From NCBI GenBank assembly GCA_964468345.1, contig CAYXVZ010000001.1, positions 334,667 to 398,666 of the forward strand: a stretch of 64,000 bases of DNA, given 5' to 3'. Position numbers and translations under genes: made by a program. The notes under the pieces are model-generated. The model searched no databases and was not told the origin of the DNA. It saw nothing but the letters and a program-made list of their open reading frames with translations. The DNA comes from DALYLB01 sp964468345 (lineage in GTDB: Bacteria; Acidobacteriota; Blastocatellia; RBC074). The stretch's first letter is position 1. Each line of letters opens with the position of its first letter. Of this stretch, positions 25,153 to 33,483 are shown in pieces.

Positions 25153-25404
25153 TGTTCGTCATACCGCACTGGGTCTTGGAGAGCCAGTCATCGAGTCGCC
25201 CCAGGTTTTAGTGTGGGTGCCTTCAGGCCTAGTCATTACCCAAACTTTTGCTCGGTTCGCATTGCAGTCTTCTGCCCGGAATGGGCAACGGAACCTGGCC
25301 GGCGGTTGCTGGCTTCGTCTCCACCACCGGGCAGGTTCCGACGCGCTTTCAGCGCGTATTTCATGCGTAGATGTGGATAATGACAAGCCCTTAATGCCGG
25401 GGGC
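25153..25404. other. Intergenic region with three dyads
   Basis: No supported gene. Dyads: GGAACCTG at 25290-25297 with CAGGTTCC at 25332-25339; ACGCGCT at 25341-25347 with AGCGCGT at 25351-25357; and AAGCCC at 25385-25390 with GGGCTT at 25401-25406, which overlaps the stop of the next gene. The last two resemble the pair of hairpins at 39810-39868 in order and composition, and may be a decayed copy of that element or terminators for the convergent genes. Confidence 0.55.
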
Positions 25405-25893
25405 TTATGACTTCCGCGTAAATTCCATGATCCAGTTCGTTTCCCAACTTATGCCTCCGTCTGGAGAAAATGCCTGTTCCCAGCGCGGCGCATCCGGAGT
25501 TGTGGCAATCCATTGAAACCGAACGCGAATGGGCTTTCCATTTAAAGTGTCATCGGCATAGAAAGTCCCGATGCCATCCTTGAAAGTTCCGACAACGGGA
25601 ACATCCAGATGGCCGGGGGTTCTGCCGTCGAGCCACCAAATGGACCATGTCTTCAGTTTGGCATCATAGGTCCGCAAAGTGATCGCCCGATAGGTTCCGG
25701 TTGGAATCTCAAGAACGTTGTCATCCATATTTCCCCATCCACCTAATATCTTTTGTGTGACAGTGGTTCCTGAAAAAGCTGTCCATTCCGTGCATCCTTC
25801 CAAGCGCTCATTCAACCGCTTGTGGGTTACGATCCAGCTTCCGATAAAAAAATCGAAGTCGGTGGGAATCATCAGATCCACTTCCGTCGACAT
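25405..25893 (-). CDS. Small lipocalin-like (DUF1579-type) protein
   Basis: A 162-residue soluble protein with no signal peptide. The start 'DFDFFIGSWIVTHKRLNERL' followed by beta-rich segments with conserved Trp ('KTWSIWWLDGRTPGHLDVPVVGTFKDGIG', 'RFQWIATTPDAPRWEQAFSPDGGISWETNWIMEF') fits the DUF1579 or nitrobindin-like calycin fold seen in many hypothetical proteins. No function can be assigned. GGAGGA eight bases before ATG 25893 fixes the start. It is the last gene of a run of seven minus-strand genes that may be one or more operons. Confidence 0.68.
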   Translation of the reverse strand: MSTEVDLMIPTDFDFFIGSWIVTHKRLNERLEGCTEWTAFSGTTVTQKILGGWGNMDDNVLEIPTGTYRAITLRTYDAKLKTWSIWWLDGRTPGHLDVPVVGTFKDGIGTFYADDTLNGKPIRVRFQWIATTPDAPRWEQAFSPDGGISWETNWIMEFTRKS

Positions 25894-25923
25894 GGTATTG
25901 TCCTCCAAAATACTTGGGTCGCC

Positions 25924-26961
25924 TCAAATCACAAGAGACATAAATATGCTGTTCGGATCTTCGCTGTACTCCGCAAAGGGCCCGCATTCGATAAAACCGA
26001 AGCTCGCATACAACCGGCGCGCGGGCAAGAAGGCTTCCATCGATCCGGTTTCCAGGCTCAGCCTTTTATAAGACCGCCGGCGGGCCTCTTCCAGAATGTG
26101 AATCAGCATGGCGCGCGCGACGCCCTTTCTGCGGTGCGCCGAGGCGGTCCGCATGGATTTGATCTCGCCGTGGGACGGCGCAAGCTCCTTCAATGCTCCG
26201 CAGCCCATCAGATCTCCCTCCGACCAGACCGTCCAGAACGTGATCTCCGGCTTGCGCAGCGCTTCCAGATCGAGCGCATGCACGCTTTCCGGCGGCGATA
26301 ATTCATACATGCTGCGCAGATGTTCCGCCAGCAGGCCTTGAATCTCGTGCCCCCCGAGATCGTCGCGTCGAATCTGCATGTCATGAAATGGAGGCTCTCT
26401 CTCCCCCGATTCCTGCTCGTTCATCAGCGTGAGATACATTGCCGGAACCGCATCCGTTAACCAGACGCCATTTTCCGACCGATAAAAAAGATGGCCGTCC
26501 TTGCGCATCAGGCCGCTTTGAACCAGTAGGACAATCGGCCGCCCACGCCTCGCGCCGACCTTTTTCGCGGTTTCGAGATCGCTCGACAGATGCACGTGAT
26601 GGCGATCTCCCTTGAGCAGGCCTTGTTCCAGAATAGAGGCGAGAAACTTCTCAATCGTTCCGTGATACAAAATTTCCGGCGGAGGCACCGCCTCATATCC
26701 CAGTTCCACCGAAACGGAATGCCCCTGGCTGGCCCGAATCCGTTGGCCATCCTCGCTGAAGGAAAATCTTTTTTTATCGTTCTCGGCGACGACGATCTCC
26801 AGCTCTTCACGCGTGATGGGAAATCCCGACGATTCAGCGGCCCGAAGCAACTCTTCTACGTCCACCCACCCCGCGGCGTCCAGCGTCAAACCGATTTTTT
26901 CCGGTTGATGGCGCAGAACCAGACTCAGAAATTTGCTGATTTGAATATTTCGCTTGCTCAT
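25924..26961 (-). CDS. kptA: Fusion of RNA 2'-phosphotransferase (Tpt1/KptA) and GNAT acetyltransferase
   Basis: A 345-residue two-domain protein. Residues 1-179 are a full KptA/Tpt1 domain, which removes an internal RNA 2'-phosphate using NAD+: 'ISKFLSLVLRHQPEKIGL' (Arg17, His18), 'ILYHGT', 'GDRHHVHLSSD' and 'GARRGRPIVLL' hold the conserved His and Arg residues. KptA normally ends near 'VWLTDAVPAMYL'. After a linker (about 180-194), residues 195-345 are a GNAT domain with the acetyl-CoA loop 'RTASAHRRKGVAR' and C-terminal 'LYASFGFIECGPFAEY'. Both domains look complete. The start is ATG 26961 ('MSKRNIQISKF'); a TTG at 26973 is less likely. I know of no described link between the two activities. 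Confidence 0.88.
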   Translation of the reverse strand: MSKRNIQISKFLSLVLRHQPEKIGLTLDAAGWVDVEELLRAAESSGFPITREELEIVVAENDKKRFSFSEDGQRIRASQGHSVSVELGYEAVPPPEILYHGTIEKFLASILEQGLLKGDRHHVHLSSDLETAKKVGARRGRPIVLLVQSGLMRKDGHLFYRSENGVWLTDAVPAMYLTLMNEQESGEREPPFHDMQIRRDDLGGHEIQGLLAEHLRSMYELSPPESVHALDLEALRKPEITFWTVWSEGDLMGCGALKELAPSHGEIKSMRTASAHRRKGVARAMLIHILEEARRRSYKRLSLETGSMEAFLPARRLYASFGFIECGPFAEYSEDPNSIFMSLVI

Positions 26962-27003
26962 TTCACCAATCAAAGTGGGGCTTGTCGATTCGCGGGGAAA
27001 TAC

Positions 27004-27414
27004 CTAACGAACTTCGGAGCAGACCAACCGCAATTCCCTTTCTTTCTCTTCCTGATTCTCGATGATGAACCAATAGGTTCCCTTGTCGAGCGGAATATTT
27101 CTCTCAAAAGTGTCTTTCGCATCCACATTGATCAGCGGTTTCGGCCGGAAATCAGGCGGTTCCGGCTTCTTTCCCATGACGATCTGGTAATCATCGTCCG
27201 CCAGCAGGATGACGGAAAACTTGCCGCCGACTTTTACCGAAATCTTGATCCCTATGACCCCTTCGCTCTTGGAAACAATTTCTCGCGCCCATTCAAGGCC
27301 GCCGGAAACAGTCTTGCTTTGATCCAAAATAACAACATTCTCGCTGGCGTTGATAAAGGGAACGAGCATCGCGAGCAAAAGCAAAAGGGAAAAGCTTCGT
27401 TCTTTAAAGGTCAT
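27004..27414 (-). CDS. Small exported protein of unknown function
   Basis: A 136-residue protein with a clear signal peptide (residues 1-23, 'SLLLLLAMLVPFINA'). The mature part is about 110 residues, beta-rich, with 'PLDKGTYWFIIENQEEKERELRL' near the end, which resembles the last strands of small extracytoplasmic beta-sandwiches that shield a surface-bound load. No catalytic motif is visible. I do not recognise the family. It lies between the KptA-GNAT gene and two small membrane proteins on the same strand. ATG 27414 opens the signal peptide. Confidence 0.6.
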   Translation of the reverse strand: MTFKERSFSLLLLLAMLVPFINASENVVILDQSKTVSGGLEWAREIVSKSEGVIGIKISVKVGGKFSVILLADDDYQIVMGKKPEPPDFRPKPLINVDAKDTFERNIPLDKGTYWFIIENQEEKERELRLVCSEVR

Positions 27415-27485
27415 ACTTGTCACTGGCAATCGCACAGGTAAGGAACCTGTATCTACGTAATTGTTGAGCGAACCGGCGAACGTCG

Positions 27486-27818
27486 TTATGTTTCAATTCC
27501 CCGCTTCATTAACGTCCCATTCTCCCTTGCGGAGTGACTTCGCAGAATCTTGATGAAGCTGACGATCGCGGAGAGATGAAAGAGAATAAAGATCGCATAG
27601 GAGACGTGCATGATGGCCCACTCGAGCCGCTTGCCATTGCCATGCTGAATGTCCGTCAATGCCAGATTGCTCACGAACAGAGCCGCAGCCGACAGCGCGG
27701 CGAGCAACAGCGAAATTCGAATCGAGATCCGTGTAGTCCGAATCATTTCCAGGATACTCCCTTCAATACTCCCCTTCGAACTGAAAATGCCTGGCGGGAG
27801 TTTCTCCAAATCAGACAC
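27486..27818 (-). CDS. Small two-helix membrane protein of unknown function
   Basis: A 110-residue protein with two predicted membrane helices (about 32-53 'ISLLLAALSAAALFVSNLAL' and about 67-89 'WAIMHVSYAIFILFHLSAIV'). The GTG at 27818 overlaps the stop of the upstream gene by eight bases, which suggests translational coupling; ATG 27746 ('MIRTTRIS'), with AGGGAG upstream, is an alternative that removes 24 residues but keeps both helices. I do not recognise the family. It is probably an inner-membrane partner of the preceding four-helix membrane protein. Confidence 0.55.
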   Translation of the reverse strand: MSDLEKLPPGIFSSKGSIEGSILEMIRTTRISIRISLLLAALSAAALFVSNLALTDIQHGNGKRLEWAIMHVSYAIFILFHLSAIVSFIKILRSHSARENGTLMKRGIET

Positions 27819-28254
27819 TTAGCTTCGCCTGCACATTCGCCGGGCGAAAGCTCATTGCCAGTTTTCCACCGAGCCATCCCATCGGCAAGTATGCCGCAAT
27901 CAGGTCCAGCGCGGAAAACCAGGCAGGAGACGGGAGAATTGCGATATTGACAATTCCACCGAGCAGGAAAAGCGCGCTGACGACGAGGGCAAGTGTCATT
28001 TTCTGCGAAGCGGCAAGCAGCGCGGCAATCAGCGCGCCCACCAGCGCCCCAAGGGCATGGGCCAGAAACGGAAAGAGAAAATGCTTCGGCTCGAACAGAT
28101 GCATCGATGCCTTCAGGCCTTCCATGGTAGTGATGTCCGCCCCTTCCGGAGGCGGAATGACCTGACCGCTGATCACAATCAGGCTCATATTCACGATACT
28201 TCCGGCAACAAACCCAACGATCACAGCAAGGATGTTTCTTATGATGGTTCCCAT
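27811..28254 (-). CDS. Four-helix inner-membrane protein of unknown function
   Basis: A 147-residue hydrophobic protein with about four membrane segments: 'ILAVIVGFVAGSIVNMSLIV', 'FLFPFLAHALGALVGALIAALLA', 'LALVVSALFLLGGIVNIAIL' and 'ALDLIAAYLPMGWLGGKLA'. Similar short membrane proteins are annotated as hypothetical in Bacteroidota and Acidobacteriota. No transport or catalytic motif is visible. AGAGAGG before ATG 28254 supports the start. It overlaps the next gene by eight bases. Confidence 0.65.
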   Translation of the reverse strand: MGTIIRNILAVIVGFVAGSIVNMSLIVISGQVIPPPEGADITTMEGLKASMHLFEPKHFLFPFLAHALGALVGALIAALLAASQKMTLALVVSALFLLGGIVNIAILPSPAWFSALDLIAAYLPMGWLGGKLAMSFRPANVQAKLSV

Positions 28255-28310
28255 AGTGTTCCTCTCTCAAAATAAATGCATTGTGTCCGCCCGATTCCTC
28301 ATCGATTGGC

Positions 28311-28751
28311 TTATCGCGATTCGCAAAGCGCTTTGAGCCGATCGAGCGCCCTGGGCCAGATCGCGGCCAGATGCGCTTCGGAGTCTTCGGTCGTATCGGT
28401 TTCGACCTTCAGTTCAGTGGCCCCGCCCGTTTGAAGGAACGTGTAGTTTTCATAGGCGGGCGCCCAGCTTCGAACGGATTCGCTTTCCGTATCGACGATT
28501 CCATCCTTGATCATGCCGAGATGCTTGATGGAAATATATTCATAGAGCCGATTTTCCGCGATAACGGAAACAACGCCGCTTCCCCCCGGCGCCATGAACC
28601 GAATGCTTTCGCCCTGATTCCATGACCCCTCGTAATAGGAGCCTTCCGTGAGCGCGGCGGTCCAGTCTTTATAAGTTTCCGGCGTGAGCATGACTTCCCA
28701 CACAATTTCGCGCGGCGCTTGAATGAGGATGTCGAATGCGAGCCTTTTCAT
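28311..28751 (-). CDS. SRPBCC (AHSA1/START-like) ligand-binding protein
   Basis: A 146-residue cytoplasmic protein of the SRPBCC helix-grip superfamily. The N-terminal 'FDILIQAPREIVWEVMLTPETYKDWTAAL' and C-terminal 'AAIWPRALDRLKALCE' helix, with the intervening 'GESIRFMAPGG' strand, are typical of the activator-of-Hsp90-ATPase-like branch. Such proteins bind hydrophobic ligands; the ligand is unknown. AAGGAG eight bases before ATG 28751 fixes the start. It begins 12 bases after the esterase gene stop, so the two are probably cotranscribed. Confidence 0.82.
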   Translation of the reverse strand: MKRLAFDILIQAPREIVWEVMLTPETYKDWTAALTEGSYYEGSWNQGESIRFMAPGGSGVVSVIAENRLYEYISIKHLGMIKDGIVDTESESVRSWAPAYENYTFLQTGGATELKVETDTTEDSEAHLAAIWPRALDRLKALCESR

Positions 28752-28763
28752 GTTGTGCACTCC

Positions 28764-30761
28764 TTACGGTTGGATGACAATTCGTTTCCCTTGCAGCTTT
28801 GCCGTGGTCACGCTCCATTCCCATGCGGCCGGCGATGCGCCGGTTAACCGAATCATGCGAGCCTGGCTCAGCGGCAGCAATTGCGGCAGATCGAAATAGC
28901 GGAGCGCATTCGGATACGATGGTCCGCCGGCCAGGGTTTCCGGCAACCGGGCAAGTTCGAGCGTTTCAATGCTGGATTCGTAGAAACTTGCGAGGAACGC
29001 CGCTACCCCCATCGTATTGCTTGCCTTCAGCGAGACAGGCAGGCTTCCCACATCCATCTGTCTGCGAAGCATCTCGAGCGCGATCCGAATATCCCACACC
29101 TGCATGGTTTCCAGACTTTGCCCCAATAATAGAAAGCGGCGTCGGATATGCGTGTCTTTTTCTTTTGCCCAGGCTGTGGGCCCGATGCCGCGCGGATAAA
29201 CAAATGCAAGGGCGCTGCCCTGTTCGAGGGCACGGGAAATCAGCGGATCCGAATCAAGGCCGGGGAGGGCTCGTTCTTCTTCAAGGACATTGACAATCAG
29301 CCGGACCGGTTTCGATTTTTCCGGCAGAAGCAACACCAGGGGCAAAAGATAGGCTTCATCGGGCGAGAATTCCATGCGGACCATTCGCAGTCCGCCGCGG
29401 ATTTCATCGGAAATCGTATGCGCGGCCGGCGGCGGCGGCTCCGCGGGCCAGTTGTTGAAAACCTTTTCGCGCAACACCGTTCGCCAGCTCTCGGAAATGG
29501 CCTGCCATGCTTCGCGTGTTTGCGGCACGGCGGGAACCGGGGCCGCGGGGACAAAGCTTTCGTGAATCCGCGTATTGATCTGATCCGCGGGCAGCGAATT
29601 GAAAACGCGCAGTTGTTCGGCCGTGAACCGCTTCAATGCGGGCTCGGCCAGAATGCCCCGATCTTTTTTCAGCCAGCGATTGAACCAACGAAACGCGGGC
29701 ACCTGCAGGTCCTGCGTGTCTTCATGCGGCCCTTCGGTGATGAGCAGGCCAAGCTTGTCTTCGGCGTTATAGAGCTTATAGATCCGCTTCACATCGCGAT
29801 GCACCCGCTGCACGCCATCGAGGGGAAAGATCCTGTCCTTATCGCTGTTCGCCAGCAACAAGGGCCGCGGCGCAACGAGCGATGCGAGAATCGAGAAATC
29901 CCAGGCATACGTGTTGTTCTGAAACATGCAGTCGCAATGGCCCTCGATGCATCCGTCGACCACGTGATTTCTCATATCCGTGACGCCCGCGACCGGGATC
30001 ACAACCGAGGGCCGATCGTCGATGGCGGCGAGAAACCATGAATAAGCGCCGCCGCCGCTGCGGCCCGTCACGCCGATCCGCTGCCGATCGACCTCGGGGC
30101 GCGTTTCGAGATAATCCAACGCGCGAACCGCGTTCCAGGCTTCCACGCCCGCGGGCGTATACCCTCGCGTCGGCCACCACCACATACCGCGGCGATGCGT
30201 GCCGTGATGCTCTCCCTGAATTTCGCCCATTTCCAATGTGTCGAGGATCAGCGCGACATACCCGTGCTCTGCAAGCCAGGCGGGATGATGGTGGTACCCG
30301 AACTTCGTGCCATAGGCGATGCCGTCCTTGATCGTCTGCGAATGCCCGCAAACATACAGCACCGTTGGCGCGGGCCCCGTGAGCGATTTCGGGATATAGA
30401 GGTTGCCTGTGACATATAGCCCCGGCAGCGATTGAAAGTGAATCTTCTCGACCGTGAACTTTTCCGTTTCGAGTTTGCCCGTGATCGTGGCTTTCAGATC
30501 GCCGCGCGGCGGCATGGGCGAAAGCCCGAGCATTTCGAGAAGCTGCCCGCGATAGGTTTCGCGCCGCGCCTGCCAATCGGCCAGCGTGTGCACATCCGCC
30601 AACGCGCGCGATGCGATCCGTTCGGTCTGGATGCGAAAATACTTCGCTGCCATCTTTTCGCCAGGCGTTTGGGCATAGATCCGAATCTGGTCGGAAAACA
30701 GGAGAGCGATCAAAAGGATCGCGTGTAATACAAAGAGAAGCAAAAACCGATGTTCAGTCAT
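28764..30761 (-). CDS. Exported alpha/beta-hydrolase, acetyl-xylan-esterase-like
   Basis: A 665-residue protein with an N-terminal signal or anchor (residues 7-30). The alpha/beta-hydrolase domain (about 100-380) has the nucleophile elbow 'IGVTGRSGGGAYSW', 'LLLANSDKDRIFPLDG' (acid region) and 'ITEGPHEDTQ' (His). The oxyanion region is 'TVLYVCGHSQ' and 'AEHGYVALILDTLEMGEIQG'. The second half is a less conserved beta-rich or degenerate hydrolase-like domain. This pattern fits esterases that remove acyl groups from plant polysaccharides, or related peptidases; the substrate is not certain. GAGGT precedes ATG 30761. It leads a run of minus-strand genes and is divergent from the GH29 gene. Confidence 0.8.
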   Translation of the reverse strand: MTEHRFLLLFVLHAILLIALLFSDQIRIYAQTPGEKMAAKYFRIQTERIASRALADVHTLADWQARRETYRGQLLEMLGLSPMPPRGDLKATITGKLETEKFTVEKIHFQSLPGLYVTGNLYIPKSLTGPAPTVLYVCGHSQTIKDGIAYGTKFGYHHHPAWLAEHGYVALILDTLEMGEIQGEHHGTHRRGMWWWPTRGYTPAGVEAWNAVRALDYLETRPEVDRQRIGVTGRSGGGAYSWFLAAIDDRPSVVIPVAGVTDMRNHVVDGCIEGHCDCMFQNNTYAWDFSILASLVAPRPLLLANSDKDRIFPLDGVQRVHRDVKRIYKLYNAEDKLGLLITEGPHEDTQDLQVPAFRWFNRWLKKDRGILAEPALKRFTAEQLRVFNSLPADQINTRIHESFVPAAPVPAVPQTREAWQAISESWRTVLREKVFNNWPAEPPPPAAHTISDEIRGGLRMVRMEFSPDEAYLLPLVLLLPEKSKPVRLIVNVLEEERALPGLDSDPLISRALEQGSALAFVYPRGIGPTAWAKEKDTHIRRRFLLLGQSLETMQVWDIRIALEMLRRQMDVGSLPVSLKASNTMGVAAFLASFYESSIETLELARLPETLAGGPSYPNALRYFDLPQLLPLSQARMIRLTGASPAAWEWSVTTAKLQGKRIVIQP

Positions 30762-30915
30762 GAAGGACCTCGAAAACTAAAACGGCATGTTCGAGCAAGT
30801 TGTAATACAAAGGCCAGCCAGAGTCGATAGCCTGCGCGCAATTGCCGCAAGCTTTCGGCTGGTTTATATTCCGCGCAGCTTCAATTCCTAAAAACCGCTT
30901 TCAAGGAGTCTGAAC

Positions 30916-32409
30916 ATGATTCACCGCATCTCGCAGGGCGTATTGTTCATTCTGTTCATCACCGTCGTTTGCACCAACATCATGCGTGCGCAATCGAAAC
31001 GTTACGAAGCCAAATGGGAATCGCTGGATCAGCGGCCGACGCCGGCGTGGTTCCTGGATGCGAAGTTCGGCGTCTTCATACACTGGGGGTTGTACTCGGT
31101 GCCGGCCTATGGGCAGGTCGGCGAGTACGCCGAATGGTACTGGAATCGAATCGCGGGCACGGACCCGAAGTTCGCGCCATGGCGGGAGTTTCATAAGAAA
31201 AACTATGGCGCGGATTTCAATTACATGGATTTCGCGCCGCAGTTCAAGGCGGAGTTGTATGACGCGAAACAGTGGGCGAAACTGTTCAATCGGGCCGGCA
31301 TCAAGTATGTCGTGCTGACTTCGAAGCATCACGAAGGCTTCGCCCTCTGGCCGAGCGCCGAAGCGAGCCGCACCTGGGGACGGCCCTGGAACGCCGTCGA
31401 AATCGGGCCGAAGCGCGATGTGCTGGGCGAACTGGCCGCGGCGACGCGCGCCGAAGGCATGAAATTCGGATTCTATTTTTCGCTCTACGAATGGTACAAC
31501 CCGCTCTGGAAAAGCGATCGCGCCCGCTACATTCGCGAGCATATGACACCGCAGTTCAAGGACGTCGTCTCCCGCTATCAACCGGCAATTATCTTCGCCG
31601 ACGGCGAATGGGATCTGCCCTCGAAAGACTGGCAAAGCGAAGAACTGCTGGCCTGGCTGTTCAATGAAACGGCGAATAAAGACGAGGTCGTGATCAACGA
31701 TCGCTGGGGCAAGGACTCCAGGCACAAGCACGGCGGGTATTGGACGACGGAGTATGCCGCGGGGCTGAAAGACGGCTCGCATCCATGGGAGGAAAGCCGC
31801 GGAATGGCCTATTCCTATGGCGTCAATCGCGCCGAGCGTATCGACGATTACAAAACCGGTCGTGAATTTATCTTCACGCTGATCGATCTGGTCAGCCGCG
31901 GCGGAAATTTCCTGCTCGACATTGGACCGAACGGCGACGGCACGATTCCGCCGCTGATGGAACAGCGCCTGCTCGAGATCGGCGACTGGCTCAGGGTCAA
32001 CGGCGAGGCCATCTATGGCACGCGCGCCGCGGCGCGCCAATGCCAGTGGACCGAGGGCAAACGGCCCGATCAGCAATACGGCGAGTTCATGGTGAAATAC
32101 AAATTGATGGAGCAGCTCGGCCAGCAGCCCCGCGACGGCGTGGCGGTCAAACAGGTGTTTTTCACGAAAAAAACGGATGCGCTTTATGCCATCACGGCGG
32201 GCTGGCCCGGCAAGCAACTCGTCCTGCGAAATATCAAGGCGCCGGCCGATGCGACCGTCACGATGCTCGGCGTGCCGGGAAATTTAAAAGTCGTTCGCGG
32301 CAAAGACTCGCTGACGATCACGACGCCCGACCTGGGCCCCGATCAGGCCCCCTGCCAGCACGCATTCGTATTTAAAATCACCGGTGGAGATGTCTTCCCG
32401 GAAAAGTGA
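30916..32409 (+). CDS. Exported alpha-L-fucosidase, GH29
   Basis: A 497-residue retaining alpha-L-fucosidase, which removes terminal fucose from glycans. Signal peptide residues 1-25. GH29 hallmarks: 'WFLDAKFGVFIHWGLYSVPAY', 'KYVVLTSKHHEGFALWPS' and the nucleophile Asp229 in 'PAIIFADGEWDLP', then 'GGNFLLDIGPNGDGTIPP'. The C-terminal domain is beta-rich. The acid/base residue is not fixed by sequence in this family. AGGAG before ATG 30916 supports the start. It is divergent from the esterase gene; both probably serve breakdown of plant or algal polysaccharide. Confidence 0.94.
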   Translation: MIHRISQGVLFILFITVVCTNIMRAQSKRYEAKWESLDQRPTPAWFLDAKFGVFIHWGLYSVPAYGQVGEYAEWYWNRIAGTDPKFAPWREFHKKNYGADFNYMDFAPQFKAELYDAKQWAKLFNRAGIKYVVLTSKHHEGFALWPSAEASRTWGRPWNAVEIGPKRDVLGELAAATRAEGMKFGFYFSLYEWYNPLWKSDRARYIREHMTPQFKDVVSRYQPAIIFADGEWDLPSKDWQSEELLAWLFNETANKDEVVINDRWGKDSRHKHGGYWTTEYAAGLKDGSHPWEESRGMAYSYGVNRAERIDDYKTGREFIFTLIDLVSRGGNFLLDIGPNGDGTIPPLMEQRLLEIGDWLRVNGEAIYGTRAAARQCQWTEGKRPDQQYGEFMVKYKLMEQLGQQPRDGVAVKQVFFTKKTDALYAITAGWPGKQLVLRNIKAPADATVTMLGVPGNLKVVRGKDSLTITTPDLGPDQAPCQHAFVFKITGGDVFPEK

Positions 32410-32562
32410 AAGATCGGCGCAAAGTCGAGCGAAGAATAATTTCAGATTTCTTTCAATGGAAATTTATTCCTCATTAAAGATCCGATCCTTCCTTTCAGGA
32501 TATGGTGCGATTGTCGCCCTTGAGGCGCGCGCATAATTCCGAAAAAGAAGGATCAGATCGTT

Positions 32563-33483
32563 ATGAGGAAATTCATCGCTTTACTTTTCATCGTCACCAA
32601 TGCCTTGCTTGCCTCGGGCCCGGTCAATTCCCCCCTTGTGCAGGCCCAGTCGCCTCCCAAGAAATCGGAAACGTCCCGCAATCAACCGCCGGCCAAAAAA
32701 GACGCTCCGCCGCCCACGGCCAAGCCCGCCCAGGGGGCCAATCCACAACAGACGCGGCCGCCTGTAATTCAGCCCCCGGATCTGAGCAAGATCACTTTCT
32801 TAATTTTTAGACAGAAAGCCACGCAAAAGGAGAGAAGCGTCCAGGTCGATGTTCCGTTTCAACTTTCCTTGCCCCAGGGAGTGATTCGTACAGAAGTGAT
32901 TGCGCAATTCGACACGCGTTTCAGCAACGGAGTTCTCGCCCAGGGAACCCCACGCTCCCTGAGTCCCACGGACACCGTCGCCAAAACCCTTCTGGAACCT
33001 GTCGGAAACGATGCCAATGTCTTTATCAAGGAAATCACCGTCACGCTAAAAGCCCGGCTGCGGGATGCGGTCCGAAACAATGTGCTTGAACAAAACGCGC
33101 AAACATCATTCACGCTCCCTCCGCCATTCATTACGCCCGGCAGCGTCACCATCGGAGAAATTACGGAATCCCGCGCGGGAGACGGCGATACAACGTACCG
33201 CATCAATTACAAACTCAATCTTGTACCGACGGGAAGCTTTAACAAACTGAAAATTCGCGTGGGTTGCGATTTTGAAAATGGAACAAGCATCTCTAAAGAG
33301 GCCACCAGCAATAACCCGGCGCAACAGTCCTTCGATTTTGACTTCAATCTCCCGGTTATCGCGATGCTTGTTAAAATCGAGGCGGATCTAACAGATCAGG
33401 TGTCAAAAAAACCTTTCAAAGCCACTACGCAAAAATTCGAGCGAGCATTTGCCTCTACTGGCGTTCAAAGCCTCTCCAGGTGA
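32563..33483 (+). CDS. Exported protein of unknown function with Pro-rich N-terminus
   Basis: A 306-residue protein with a signal peptide (1-29), a proline/lysine/glutamine-rich linker (about 30-72) and a beta-rich domain of about 230 residues. I do not recognise the family. The linker suggests a domain displayed away from the membrane. AAGGA precedes ATG 32563. Its last 19 bases overlap the 3' end of the convergent rfbD gene, so both transcripts must cross each other's coding end. The gap upstream (32410-32562) is AT-rich, unlike most other gaps here, and shows none of the repeat families. Confidence 0.65.
   Translation: MRKFIALLFIVTNALLASGPVNSPLVQAQSPPKKSETSRNQPPAKKDAPPPTAKPAQGANPQQTRPPVIQPPDLSKITFLIFRQKATQKERSVQVDVPFQLSLPQGVIRTEVIAQFDTRFSNGVLAQGTPRSLSPTDTVAKTLLEPVGNDANVFIKEITVTLKARLRDAVRNNVLEQNAQTSFTLPPPFITPGSVTIGEITESRAGDGDTTYRINYKLNLVPTGSFNKLKIRVGCDFENGTSISKEATSNNPAQQSFDFDFNLPVIAMLVKIEADLTDQVSKKPFKATTQKFERAFASTGVQSLSR

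Noticed and set aside
25159..25386. 75-codon frame between gltD and the lipocalin-like gene
   Set aside because: No ribosome-binding site or family; it overlaps dyad structures and is more likely terminator or decayed repeat DNA.
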